From Nitrospira sp. (GTDB taxonomy: Bacteria > Nitrospirota > Nitrospiria > Nitrospirales > Nitrospiraceae), in contig JADJXO010000001.1 of assembly GCA_016715825.1 (NCBI GenBank), positions 1,115,001-1,179,000 on the forward strand: DNA of 64,000 nucleotides, read 5' to 3'. This document shows, piece after piece, positions 45,721 through 55,445 of this stretch. Under the pieces are notes generated by a model. That model was given only the letters and a program-made list of their open reading frames with translations. It was not told the origin of the DNA and made no database searches. Positions within the stretch are counted from its first letter, which is position 1; the number at the start of each line of letters is the position of its first letter. A program made the translations under genes and the position numbers.

Positions 45721-46995
45721 ATGTTCCGCCGAGTACTACCATTTCTGATTTTCCCCCCGTTCCTGCTTTCATGTGGAGAGTCAGGTGGGCTGGTTACCTC
45801 CGAGACCGGCCCCTGTTCGCTCGTCACGGTGGCTGAAGCACAAGAAGCACTAGGAGAACCAGTCCAGGAGGGAATCCTTACGGATCCAACAACCTGTCTG
45901 TTCAAAGCTCAACGGCACGAACACCATGTCGTCACTGTTCAAGTCGATGAGTCGGCCGGCAAGGATCAGCGCGTGTGGTTCAATAAAGAGCGGCTCCGCC
46001 GTGACAGTCGGCTCATTGCAGGGCTCGGCGAAGGTGCTGTTCGAGTCGACTCACCCACATTATCTCGATTGACCTTCTTGCATAGGAACGCCCTTGTAAC
46101 TGTGATCGTCGCATCGACCAAGCAGAAACATCTTAGTGAGTCTGTCACCCGCTTGAGTCTGGCTGCCGCAAGCCATTCTGGAGCGACATCCACCACACCT
46201 CTTACACCTCCCGTTTCCAACCTCACTGCAAAGGATGAAACGAGTCCCCATCCGGTCTCGCGACCGACGCCAGTCATGCTCTCCCAAACACGTCCTGGCC
46301 CCTCCGATGCTCAGTCCGGACCGCAGAAAGCTCCGGCTCTTGATCCGACCCACCTTGTCGGTACCTGGCACTCACGTCTCACACAAGGAACGACCCAGCA
46401 TGATATGCTCTTGATCATCAAACCGAACCTGACATGGTCCCTCTCGTCCATGATGCAATTTGATGGTGTCTTGAATGCTGAGTCCGGTTTGTGGTCGCTC
46501 GAACGAGCCAACACGTTCAAAGGCCTAGGGTGGAAGGGCACCTACCGGAAAAAAACAGCAAAGTCGTTCTCCAGCACTGGTAGCGTCCAGGCCACGTGGT
46601 CACGGCTTGCAACAGATCAAGACCCGACACTCGTTCCAATAGAACTCTGGAAACTGCGACGCGATTCAACCAGTGTCCCCGTGTTCCAAATCAAAACCGT
46701 TGATCCTGATATTGTCGGGCAATGGGAAGGGATCGGCACCTATGCGGGTGGTTCCGCCGCATTTGTGTGGGGGATTAAACCTTCTGCCGCAACCGACTTA
46801 TTGATCGTCGAATCACTCCGAGGGACCGTGCAAACCAAGAACAGCCTTCTGCAACTTCAACCGATCAAGAAGCAGAAAGGCCAACGAGTCAGCGTCGTCG
46901 CCCTCTATGACCATGGTCTTACGACCACCGATGGGAAGAATACGCTTCGCTGGAGCAAGCTCTCTCCCGAATTGACGGAAAATCATCAGCTCTAG
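45721..46995 (+). CDS. Hypothetical lipoprotein with DUF3558-like N-terminal domain
   Basis: Lipoprotein of 424 residues with lipobox FLLSC. Residues about 30-140 contain CSLVTVAEAQEALGEPVQEG, then DPTTCLFKAQR, like the DUF3558-type domain with a Cys pair. A Ser/Thr/Pro linker of about 60 residues follows. The C-terminal half (LVGTWHSRLTQGTTQHDMLL, then IVGQWEGIGTYAGGSAAFVW) looks like two lipocalin-like beta units (V-G-x-W). Function unknown; the layout suggests an envelope binding protein. No frame break. Confidence 0.68.
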   Translation: MFRRVLPFLIFPPFLLSCGESGGLVTSETGPCSLVTVAEAQEALGEPVQEGILTDPTTCLFKAQRHEHHVVTVQVDESAGKDQRVWFNKERLRRDSRLIAGLGEGAVRVDSPTLSRLTFLHRNALVTVIVASTKQKHLSESVTRLSLAAASHSGATSTTPLTPPVSNLTAKDETSPHPVSRPTPVMLSQTRPGPSDAQSGPQKAPALDPTHLVGTWHSRLTQGTTQHDMLLIIKPNLTWSLSSMMQFDGVLNAESGLWSLERANTFKGLGWKGTYRKKTAKSFSSTGSVQATWSRLATDQDPTLVPIELWKLRRDSTSVPVFQIKTVDPDIVGQWEGIGTYAGGSAAFVWGIKPSAATDLLIVESLRGTVQTKNSLLQLQPIKKQKGQRVSVVALYDHGLTTTDGKNTLRWSKLSPELTENHQL

Positions 46996-47040
46996 CGACG
47001 ACTCTCACTATCCTCGTTTCCCTTGAAAGGACTCTCGCCG

Positions 47041-47955
47041 ATGGTGCATCCCCCTGAGCGTATTGGATTTGTTGGTGTCGGCCGTATGGGCGCCAATATG
47101 GCCAGGCGTTTACAAGAACAGAGATATCACATCGCCGTGGTTCACGACTGTCATACCGGAGCCGCGGAAGCTCTGGCACAGGAGCTGGGTTCAGAACTAG
47201 CCACGTCACCGGCGCGTGTCGCTGAGCTATCGGATATCGTCATAACGGTCGTATCCGACGACGCGGCAATGCGTGAAATTTATACCGACACGGACTTGAC
47301 CAGCCTGATGGCATACGCGAAGGATCGCCTGTTCATCAACTGTGCAACTGTGACACCGACTCTTCACATTAACATCGAACGAGCAGTTGAACGACGTGGT
47401 GGTACTGTCCTTGAAGCCTGTATGGCGAGCAGTATCACGCAAGCGCGTCAGGGTACGCTCTATCTCATGTGCGGAGGTAGACAACCGGTGTTCGAACGAG
47501 CCCGTCCAGTGCTGGATGCCCTTGCTCAGACAATCCGATATATCGGTCCAGCCGGGGAGGCGGCAAAGGTGAAAGCCTTGGTGAACCTGGTGATGAACAG
47601 CAATACCGTTGCATTAGCCGAAGGTTTAGGACTGGGTTCGGCGCTCGGCCTCGATCTGACCCTGCTCCGGGAGGTCTTCAGCCAAACAGGAGCCGCTTCA
47701 CGAGTCCTGGAAACGGACGGTGAAGATATGCAGCAACGGGCGCATGACTGCTACTTTTCGGTCGTTCACGCCGCAAAAGATTCGGCTATTGCGCTCGACT
47801 TAGCCACCCAGGTAGGTCTCTCCCTTCCAGTCGGACAATCCGCGTTAAATCAATATCGACGTTTGATTGAATTGGGCAAGGGTGACTTAGATAAATCCGC
47901 TGCAGCCGAATTAACCTTTCGAGATCGACTTGGCTCACCTCCAAAACCGAGTTGA
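47041..47955 (+). CDS. 3-hydroxyisobutyrate dehydrogenase-family oxidoreductase
   Basis: NAD(P)-dependent beta-hydroxyacid dehydrogenase-like enzyme of 304 residues. N-terminal GFVGVGRMGANMARRL (dinucleotide site), then FINCATVTPTL, the substrate-binding region ACMASSITQARQGTLYLMCG, and catalytic Lys in GEAAKVKALVNLVMNSN (G-x-x-x-K-x-x-x-N). Family members act on short beta-hydroxyacids or semialdehydes; the GTLYLM variant does not identify the substrate. ATG 47041 has AAAGGA upstream. Confidence 0.88.
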   Translation: MVHPPERIGFVGVGRMGANMARRLQEQRYHIAVVHDCHTGAAEALAQELGSELATSPARVAELSDIVITVVSDDAAMREIYTDTDLTSLMAYAKDRLFINCATVTPTLHINIERAVERRGGTVLEACMASSITQARQGTLYLMCGGRQPVFERARPVLDALAQTIRYIGPAGEAAKVKALVNLVMNSNTVALAEGLGLGSALGLDLTLLREVFSQTGAASRVLETDGEDMQQRAHDCYFSVVHAAKDSAIALDLATQVGLSLPVGQSALNQYRRLIELGKGDLDKSAAAELTFRDRLGSPPKPS

Positions 47956-48071
47956 CAGCTCCTCGTCGTGGAGATTGTGGCAACGCGTCTCGCAACCGGA
48001 CCTTGATCGGCAGGACATATACGCGGCGGTCACGATCGAGGAGCAGAAGAATCGATGGGCGCTCTTTGAAC

Positions 48072-48653
48072 TCAAACTTGGGTGGAAAAGAAGCTCTTCA
48101 CCTGATCTGTGGGCACACAGCCGACCAAGAGATCACCATCAGGAGCGACGACCAGCGGCACCCCATTCTGTCCGGTAGCATGCCAAGCCGTTTCCCATTT
48201 TTGGGCGATTACACGGCTCTCATCATCCACGTCATCCATACCCCCTGCCCCCGAAAGTCGCTTGACAACGTGAGGATCAGAAATGTCTTGCCCCTCGCAC
48301 CAGAAGGCACCGTAGGTTCGTTTCACGAAGTCCATCCCCAGCTGAATATCTTGTCGCAGTAGCGCAGCCGCTTGTTCGATCGCCGGTAAGGTATTCGGTT
48401 TTCCGCTCGGCAGGCTGATTGGAAGACCGGGAGCGAGTCGCTGCACAACCGTCACTTCATGCTTCAGCTCAGCACCTAGGGAGCCATCCCAAGGTTTCAT
48501 AGGCCGCGGCAAATGCGGTGCATGTTGAACTCCACGCCACTCACACAGATGAAGCAACCCCAGCTCGTGCAATCGTTCATGCAACGCATAACAGAACGGG
48601 CAGTTGAAATCGCTATACAGAAAAAACCTGCCGGCTGGAGGAGTCGTCGTCAT
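48072..48653 (-). CDS. DsbA-family thioredoxin-fold protein
   Basis: Protein of 193 residues with the DsbA/FrnE order. YSDFNCPFCYALHERL has CPFC at the active site, then an inserted helical region and GQNGVPLVVAPDGDLLVGC with the cis-Pro. It has no signal peptide, so it is cytosolic, as in the FrnE and 2-hydroxychromene-2-carboxylate isomerase branches. The substrate is not clear. Transcribed away from the histidine kinase gene on the same strand. Confidence 0.85.
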   Translation of the reverse strand: MTTTPPAGRFFLYSDFNCPFCYALHERLHELGLLHLCEWRGVQHAPHLPRPMKPWDGSLGAELKHEVTVVQRLAPGLPISLPSGKPNTLPAIEQAAALLRQDIQLGMDFVKRTYGAFWCEGQDISDPHVVKRLSGAGGMDDVDDESRVIAQKWETAWHATGQNGVPLVVAPDGDLLVGCVPTDQVKSFFSTQV

Positions 48654-48727
48654 GTGGCTACTTTACCGAAGTGAATTGAAAGAATCCACTGGGATCAGAC
48701 TCAAAAAGTGATGGAGGCAGCCTGAAG

Positions 48728-50662
48728 TCAGGAGTGGGTTTGTTGCAGCAATTTCTTAAGATTGGTGCGGAGTGTGGGCAATGTGAGCGGCTTCGTTAAC
48801 ACGGTATCCATACCAGCCATAAGACACTTCTGGGCATCGTCATCTGATGCATGGCCGGTGAGAGCCATGATGGGCAGATGGCTCAGCGTCCCCTCCTCAC
48901 GAAGACGTATTGCTTTGCTAGCTTCATAGCCATCCATATCTGGCATCTCACAATCCATCAACACGACGTCATACGCAGTTCGAGTGATCGCCTCCACCGC
49001 TTCACGGCCCGTGCGGGCCAATTCGACCTGACATCCGAGCTTCTGCAAGAACTTACAGGCCACGACCTGATTAATTTCATTGTCATCCGCAACCAAGACT
49101 CGGAGTGGCCCGACCTGATTTCCCTCCCCATGTTGGTCAGTTCCGGACAATGATGCGACAATTTCCCGATGAATGGCAGGCAGAAGATGAGTCGTATAAC
49201 GAAAGGTGCTGCCTTCACCAACGACACTGTCGACAGCGATGGTCCCACCCATCAGCTCGACAAGTTGGCGACAAATCATAAGCCCGAGCCCGGTTCCTCC
49301 GAATCGCCTCGCAGTTGAGGCTTCTGCCTGGGCATAGGCCTTAAACAGTTGAGACTGTTGTTCAGGGGTCAACCCAATGCCAGTATCACGAACGCTCCAC
49401 TGCAAGATGACGCCCTCAGGACGATCCGGCACAGTCGATTGTAGCGAGACAGCAACCACCACACGACCACGCTTCGTGAACTTGATCGCGTTCCCGACGA
49501 GATTGAAGAGAATTTGCCGTAACCTGATCGGATCCCCTCGGAACTCCTCCGGAACATCCGGCGCAATGTTCACCTCAAGGGCAAGACCTTTCTGAGACGC
49601 TAACCCCTCGGTTAACGTCATCACATCATGGATCAAGGCCCGCAGATTGACGTCTGCGACTTCCAAGGTCATCTTGCCTGCTTCGATCTTTGAAAAATCA
49701 AGAATGTCGTTCACCAATGTCAGCAACGCATCGGCGGATCGATGCATGGTCTCAATCAGCTCACGTTGCTGATCGCTCAACGATGAATCCTTAAGCAACT
49801 GCGTACATCCCAACACTCCGTTCATCGGAGTTCGCAGCTCGTGACTCATTGTCGCCAAAAAGGTACTCTTCGCCCGAGCAGACTCTTCTGCGGCTTCTTT
49901 CGCACGACGCAGCGCCACGTCCGACGTGATATCGAGACCATACGCACGGACCAGTCCCAATTCCTTGAGCGGGAAGAATGACCAGGCAATGACGTGATCA
50001 ACCAGAACATGCTCAACTCCGGCCAACGGAACATCCGTTGTCAGGCATTCATGGAGCATGGTCGATAGATTCTCAGGGAACATTGCTTCTATCCCGGATT
50101 CAAGTAATCCCCATTCGCCCATCACATGCAGCATGCCGTGGTTTGCATACAGCACTGACCCTGTCGCGTCAAATTCCACGATGGGATTCGGTGCGTCTTC
50201 GGCAAGCCGTGCGGCACGTTGAACATCACGTTGAATCTCCATCGCGGTGGTCAGATCATGGACCACGACCACAGCTCCAACCTGAACCCCATCCTGCATT
50301 CGAGGCCAGAACGAGAGTGACAGCTCGAATTGTGTATCGTCCTCCCGTTTCCAGAAATGGGAGGGAATGACCACCAGTTCGCCGGTCCTCACCATCCGAT
50401 TGAGCGGGCACTGAGCAGCCTCCTGTTCACCTGATATGAAACACCTAAGAATGTCATGCAACCCTGCCCCTACGACCGTACGGCCTCGCCCGAGCAGTTG
50501 TTGTGCGACAGAATTCAGCGACACGATTCGATTCTCGCGATCCACGAAGACAATACCTTCCTGAACAGACTCCATGAGGAGCGTCGCATCTTCTGCCGTA
50601 GGTGACCACGACTGAGGGATGGGCGAGTGAGACGTAGGACCAGAATCGTTAGAGATAGACAT
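48728..50662 (-). CDS. Hybrid histidine kinase (PAS-PAS-HisKA-HATPase-receiver)
   Basis: Soluble sensor kinase of 644 residues without membrane helices. Residues about 25-140 and 150-250 are PAS-like (EGIVFVDRENRIVSLNSVAQ, NPIVEFDATGSVLYANHGM). The H-box is FLATMSHELRTPMNGVLG with His274, the HATPase is FNLVGNAIKFTKRG, DTGIGL and GGTGLGLMICRQLV, and the receiver has VLVADDNEIN with Asp570 in VVLMDCEMPDMDGYE. It lacks an Hpt domain, so it must pass the phosphate to a separate protein. The output is unknown; the FlgC-like gene is divergent from it. Confidence 0.93.
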   Translation of the reverse strand: MSISNDSGPTSHSPIPQSWSPTAEDATLLMESVQEGIVFVDRENRIVSLNSVAQQLLGRGRTVVGAGLHDILRCFISGEQEAAQCPLNRMVRTGELVVIPSHFWKREDDTQFELSLSFWPRMQDGVQVGAVVVVHDLTTAMEIQRDVQRAARLAEDAPNPIVEFDATGSVLYANHGMLHVMGEWGLLESGIEAMFPENLSTMLHECLTTDVPLAGVEHVLVDHVIAWSFFPLKELGLVRAYGLDITSDVALRRAKEAAEESARAKSTFLATMSHELRTPMNGVLGCTQLLKDSSLSDQQRELIETMHRSADALLTLVNDILDFSKIEAGKMTLEVADVNLRALIHDVMTLTEGLASQKGLALEVNIAPDVPEEFRGDPIRLRQILFNLVGNAIKFTKRGRVVVAVSLQSTVPDRPEGVILQWSVRDTGIGLTPEQQSQLFKAYAQAEASTARRFGGTGLGLMICRQLVELMGGTIAVDSVVGEGSTFRYTTHLLPAIHREIVASLSGTDQHGEGNQVGPLRVLVADDNEINQVVACKFLQKLGCQVELARTGREAVEAITRTAYDVVLMDCEMPDMDGYEASKAIRLREEGTLSHLPIMALTGHASDDDAQKCLMAGMDTVLTKPLTLPTLRTNLKKLLQQTHS

Positions 50663-50873
50663 CGCGCGAGGTGGAGTCCCAGTTTTCCTGCAATTCTATC
50701 GGTAACCTCATCGCTTTTCTGAAGGTTCAATCGATGTGAATTCTATATGACTGCGCACGATAGGAGCGGTTATGATCTATTGCTAATCCAGCTCGTCAAG
50801 CATCTCAAGTTCATCCCAGATAAACCGATACAATACGCGATGGGGAGTAAAAGCTGGTCCACAGGAGGTGTCT

Positions 50874-51227
50874 ATGATTTCCGCCATACACACCGCACTC
50901 ACGGGCCTGACTGCTTTCGGCAAACAACTCGAAGTCGTGGCACACAACATCGTCAACGTCAACACAGACGGGTTCAAAACATTCAAGACGACATTCGTCG
51001 AAGCGCCTGCCAGCGGCGTCCTCCCTGTCGTTGACAAAGACACTTCCTCCGGGCCAACGGTGCTTCGAGATACAGGCCGCAATCAATTGGAGGTCGAACT
51101 CTCGAATACCGATCTCGGCGAAGAACTCGTGCATCAGATGTTGGCAAAACGCAGCCTGGAAGCAAATCTTCACAGCATCAAAAGTGGAGATGCACTTCTA
51201 GGTAGTATCCTTGACCTAAAAAGGTAG
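50874..51227 (+). CDS. Orphan flagellar-rod-like protein (FlgC/FlgG N- and C-terminal domains)
   Basis: Protein of 117 residues with the rod-protein start ALTGLTAFGKQLEVVAHNIV, then NVNTDGFKTFKTTFVEAP, and C-terminal LSNTDLGEELVHQMLAKRSL with LHSIKSGDALLGSILDL. The hydrophobic ends form the coiled-coil needed for rod assembly. ATG 50874 has GGAGG upstream. There are no other flagellar genes in the window. Such orphans occur in non-flagellated genomes too, so its role is open. Confidence 0.78.
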   Translation: MISAIHTALTGLTAFGKQLEVVAHNIVNVNTDGFKTFKTTFVEAPASGVLPVVDKDTSSGPTVLRDTGRNQLEVELSNTDLGEELVHQMLAKRSLEANLHSIKSGDALLGSILDLKR

Positions 51228-51346
51228 CGCACGCAGGTCGTTGTCTTCATCATCACGCTCTATCAAACCAGCCACAGAAGCGATACATTTCTTTGATCAG
51301 CTACTGGGCCTAGCTTTCCCGTCAATCAGTATGTTATGCGGAGTCC

Positions 51347-53521
51347 ATGGCCCTCCCTCGCGTCTTACTGGTCATCCCTCCCCTGACACAACTCAATACA
51401 CCCTATCCTTCCACGGCCTATCTCACAGGATTCCTTGAGTCACGTGGAATACACGCAGAACAGGCCGACATAGGCATTGAAATGGTGCTGCGCCTGTTCA
51501 GCCAGGATGGACTACACCGTGTCTTCGAACAACTTCATACCCACACAAATGATCTTCCTAAGGAGGCCGTCAGAATGATGCGAGCGGAGCGCGCGTACGT
51601 GCAGATGATTGAACCAGTCGTGTTGTTCTTACAGGGGCGGACCCCAGAAGCTGCCGCTCAATTAATCGAACCGGGTGTACTACCAGAAGGCCCACGATTG
51701 CGAGGCCGAAAGAAATTTGCACGGTCAGTCTCCGTCGATGACCGAGCCAAACAAAGGGCCACCTTCTTTCTTGAAGACCTTGCCGATCTCGTTCAGGCCA
51801 CGATCACTCCACACTTTTCTTTAAGTCGGTATGCCGAACACATTGCGCGCTCGGCCTCCTCATTCGATCAAATCATCAATGGGCTGATGGCTCCTCCCAA
51901 CCTGATGGATCAATGGTTGCTAGAAGCATTCTGGGAACAGTTCGATCGAGTCAACCCATCGCTGGTTGGTCTCTCCATTCCGTTTCCAGGTAATCTTTAC
52001 GGTGGGTTTCTCATCGCAAACGCCATCAAGCAGCGTCACCCAGACATTCCCGTGGCGATCGGCGGTGGCTATGTGAATACGGAGCTGCGCCGGGTTACTG
52101 ATGCACGAGTGTTTGATTACATCGACTTCATCACCCTCGACAACGGTGAACGACCGCTCCTCTCCTTGGTGGAGTCTCTGTCCGGTTCACGTTCCCGTGA
52201 ATCGCTCTGCCGCACACTGTATCGCTCCAAGAACCGTGTGGTGTATGTCGACAATCCATCGGCCACCGATTTTTCGATGAACGACATCGGCTGCCCCACC
52301 TACCGAGGGTTGAAGCTGGATCGATATCTCACCATTTTGGACAGCATCAACCCGATGCATCGCCTCTGGTCAGAGGGACACTGGAACAAATTAACCGTGG
52401 CTCACGGGTGCTATTGGAAACAATGTACATTTTGTGATGTGGGCCTCAACTACATCAGTCGATACGAAATGACACCAACCGATCGGCTGATCCAGCAGAT
52501 TGAACACCTCATTACTGAAACTGGTCGCACCGGATTCCACTTCGTAGACGAAGCGGCTCCACCCGCGGCATTGAAGGCCCTCGCCTTGGCACTCTTGGAG
52601 CGAAAGGCTAAGATTACCTGGTGGGGCAACATCCGCTTTGAGACAGCATTTTCGACAGATCTGTGTCGTTTGCTTGCTGCCTCCGGCTGTATCGCGGTCA
52701 CTGCCGGACTCGAAGCGGCGTCGGACCGCCTCTTAGGCAGTATGAAGAAAGGCATTACGGTTGATCAGACAGCACTTGTCGCGGCTGGATTTAAGGAAGC
52801 TGGTGTGCTAATTCACGCCTACCTCATGTACGGGTGCCCATCTGAAACTATCCAGGAAACCGTTGATTCACTGGAGCGCGTTCGTCAACTGGTAGCCGCA
52901 GATCTGGTTCAGTCCGCTTTTTGGCACCGCTTTACCGTCACAGCACACAGCCCAATCGGGCTCAATCCAGAGGCGCACGGTCTACAGATTCTTGGCCCTG
53001 AGTTTGAGGGATTCGCGGAAAATGACCTTCTGCATCTCGATTACCATGCTTCGACTCCAGACTGGATCGGTGAGGGGCTTCGCCGATCACTCCTTAACTT
53101 CCTTGAGCGCCGCGGACTTGATCTCGATGTCCGCATTTGGTTCGATGAACAAGTTCCCGGATCAACAGTCTCCTCGGCATGGTTACGCCAACTCCTTAAA
53201 AGTCGTGCGCGCGAAGACCTTCTTTCGGTTCACCGACGATGCGTCTGGCTGGGAACTCCCGTCACCTTTGAACCGAATGGAAACCGATCTCGACTCATTC
53301 ACACTGACCGTGGAAAGACCCACGTGATCATTTTGTCTGAGTCCCAAGCCAGATGGCTTGAGCAAGTGATTCTCGACGCCACTCCTCGACCATCGCGAGC
53401 GGAATATCCGCTTTTTCAACAAGCGTGCGGTCAGTTTCCAGGAACACGTTCTGATTGCAACGCCTTTCTAAAGACCACCTCCTGGAAAAAGATTTGTTCC
53501 GCTGGGCTTGTGCTCGTGTAA
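51347..53521 (+). CDS. B12-binding-domain radical SAM protein
   Basis: Iron-sulfur radical SAM enzyme of 724 residues. The N-terminal part starts VLLVIPPLTQLNTPYPSTAY and has VGLSIPFPGNLYGGFLIANA, a Rossmann-like B12-binding domain without the D-x-H-x-x-G motif. The cluster motif is HGCYWKQCTFCDVGLNYIS (Cys355, Cys360, Cys363; C-x4-C-x2-C). Later TAGLEAASDRLLGSMKKGIT and YLMYGCPSETIQETVDSL fit the fold. The product is unknown. It may use the cobalamin taken up by the btuF-btuC locus. Confidence 0.88.
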   Translation: MALPRVLLVIPPLTQLNTPYPSTAYLTGFLESRGIHAEQADIGIEMVLRLFSQDGLHRVFEQLHTHTNDLPKEAVRMMRAERAYVQMIEPVVLFLQGRTPEAAAQLIEPGVLPEGPRLRGRKKFARSVSVDDRAKQRATFFLEDLADLVQATITPHFSLSRYAEHIARSASSFDQIINGLMAPPNLMDQWLLEAFWEQFDRVNPSLVGLSIPFPGNLYGGFLIANAIKQRHPDIPVAIGGGYVNTELRRVTDARVFDYIDFITLDNGERPLLSLVESLSGSRSRESLCRTLYRSKNRVVYVDNPSATDFSMNDIGCPTYRGLKLDRYLTILDSINPMHRLWSEGHWNKLTVAHGCYWKQCTFCDVGLNYISRYEMTPTDRLIQQIEHLITETGRTGFHFVDEAAPPAALKALALALLERKAKITWWGNIRFETAFSTDLCRLLAASGCIAVTAGLEAASDRLLGSMKKGITVDQTALVAAGFKEAGVLIHAYLMYGCPSETIQETVDSLERVRQLVAADLVQSAFWHRFTVTAHSPIGLNPEAHGLQILGPEFEGFAENDLLHLDYHASTPDWIGEGLRRSLLNFLERRGLDLDVRIWFDEQVPGSTVSSAWLRQLLKSRAREDLLSVHRRCVWLGTPVTFEPNGNRSRLIHTDRGKTHVIILSESQARWLEQVILDATPRPSRAEYPLFQQACGQFPGTRSDCNAFLKTTSWKKICSAGLVLV

Positions 53522-53601
53522 TAACCTCCAATCATTCTTCATTTTTATTCACCAATCTCATATTCCCTCCACGACGGTTGGGTTATAGACGAGATAGAAA
53601 A

Positions 53602-53635
53602 AGAGCAGGAATCCAACCTTGTAGACCCCCGCTCT
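53602..53635 (-). terminator. Rho-independent terminator after the porin gene
   Basis: On the minus strand AGAGCGGG pairs with TCCTGCTCT (one G-T pair), with a loop of about 16 nt, followed directly by TTTTTC. It lies 40 bp after the porin stop. A divergent or convergent reading on the plus strand is also possible. Confidence 0.7.
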
Positions 53636-53673
53636 TCCGAGACCGGTTCAGTCTCCTAGGTCACGTAAGCAGC

Positions 53674-54966
53674 TTAATACTGCAGCTGCAAGGCGACATG
53701 GAACGAATCAACCTTGTTGCCGGTCGCATTCGGGCCAAAGCCATTGAAGAACCCTTTCGTATTGAGATCCCCGTACCGATAGAACGCCGAAATACGCGCA
53801 TTGTGGCCGGCGATGATGTAGTTCACCCCCGTCTCCCACTCCTGCCGCATGGCGCTGTACAGCGGATCGATACTGGTGAACCGCACATAGGGCTGGAACC
53901 GCCCAATGCCGATTTCATTGGGTATCAGGTACAACCCATACACCGTCCACGAATGGCCGTTGAAGGTGCAGAAACACGTGGCCGGCGACGTCGCAAACGC
54001 CCCCGTCCCATAGTTCGCCCAGTGCCGCTTGAATTCTCCGTTGAAGGTGAACACACCCATGTTGTTCGGCAGCACTTTTTCCAGCAACACGTCGACCGAG
54101 GCGCCCGTGAAATCCGACACACTGGCGGCGGCGGCATTACCCGCCCCATCTTTTTGATGCTGCACGCTGACTCCGACTGCCGCAATATCGCCGGCCGTCC
54201 CATAATAGGTCCCCGAGGTGTAGTAGCCCGGGTTCGGCTCATCGTTCAAAAAGTTCCACTGCACCCGCCCGGTGTACATTAAGCTACTGCCGAGGTTCGG
54301 TCCATTCCGCAACCCCTGTGACACACTCAAAACGTATAACAGGTGGGTGGTCCCGAAGGGGTGCACTTTGCCCCAGAAGGTCGCCGCATTGTCCCGGCCA
54401 TAGAGCCCGGCTCCACCGCCACCCGCGGTCGGCCCATTGAAATTGGCGCTGAGGTCGGCGGGAAAGAACGGGGTCGGAACCCATCGAAGGTCGCATGGTA
54501 AAAGGGCCCGTTCAGCTCACCTCGCTCGCTCGGGAGCAACATGCGCCCGACCCACAGGTTGACCATCTCATTCAATTCAAACTTCCCGACCGCATCCAGC
54601 AACCCGATCGAGGAGTTGCCGCCAAAGTTCTGCCCCCGCGAACGGCCCGGCCCCACCCACGGCCTGGCAATTGAAACAATCGGTATTAAACTCAAACTTC
54701 ACATACTTGTGGATCTGCCCATTGATGTAGATACGGGCGTTGTTGACGGTAAAGTCGTTGCTATAGTGTCCCCCCGGTGAGGCCCCTTCGATGGCATTGA
54801 AACTGGTCCGGATCCCCATGCCGATCGAAATCCACTTGTCGTCATCCGCCTTAATCGTGCCACCAGCAAAGGCACTCGGCAGCGTGGAGCCCATGCCAGC
54901 TACCAGCGCCGTCACGGCTCCAGCAACTACGAGTTGTTTCCACCGCCTTTTTAAATGTCCCTTCAT
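53674..54966 (-). CDS. Outer-membrane porin, two frame interruptions
   Basis: Beta-barrel porin of 430 residues after correction, with a signal peptide (VVAGAVTALVAGMGSTLPSAFA). The barrel begins KWISIGMGIRTSFNAIEGAS, then VNNARIYINGQIHKYVKFEF, and ends FHVALQLQY with the C-terminal Tyr needed for assembly. Breaks: a G-run near 54633 (one extra or two missing G) and a lost A near 54474. Correction gives AFAGQNFGGNSSIG-like and GFRTPFFPADLSANFN-like joins. It resembles OprP/phosphate-selective-type porins only in general layout. A terminator follows. Confidence 0.82.
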
Positions 54967-55389
54967 ACTGATGCCCTCCCTTGTGAATAAGAAACAACCA
55001 CTGCCCACCTGTCTCCTCTTAGCCACAACAGCTCACGCCAAAACTCTCGGCGCGGCGTATGCCTAAGCCCTCGCCCAATAACAAGGACATTTTCCTCACA
55101 GCCTCATAATTTAGGACTATACATATGTATTCTTGCTTGTCCAGCCAAACGCAAAAATCGATCAGGTGCGATACTGATGTGGCTATTACCTGCGCACATC
55201 ACTACCCCTTACACCATGACACCGCAGTAGTCACACCATGGAGCTTAATGCGTGTAAAGCAATCCTTGTACCCCAACTCTCGACGCACAACAACCTCGAG
55301 CATCGCAATGAGTACGAGATAGACAGCCAAGAGCGGTGTGTCAGCTCGATAAAACTGCTTATGGGTACAACCTATTGATAAATAAGAGT
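54967..55389. other. Intergenic region between porin and peroxiredoxin genes
   Basis: About 420 bp. Between the porin start and the peroxiredoxin terminator no reading frame has a ribosome site or protein-like pattern. It is more AT-rich than the flanking genes and should hold the porin promoter on the minus strand; I cannot place it with confidence. Confidence 0.4.
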
Positions 55390-55420
55390 CAGGCGGAAGA
55401 TATGCATGATCTTCCGCCTG
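55390..55420 (-). terminator. Terminator after the peroxiredoxin gene
   Basis: A 12-bp perfect stem (CAGGCGGAAGAT pairing with ATCTTCCGCCTG) with a short loop, 25 bp after the stop. On the minus strand it is followed by ACTCTTATTT, a weak T-run. Confidence 0.72.
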
Positions 55421-55445
55421 GCATTTCCAGCAGACTGGTCGGAAT

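Noticed and set aside
54284..54496. Short minus-strand frame inside the porin locus
   Set aside because: It is the third frame of the porin gene and is explained by the two indels there.
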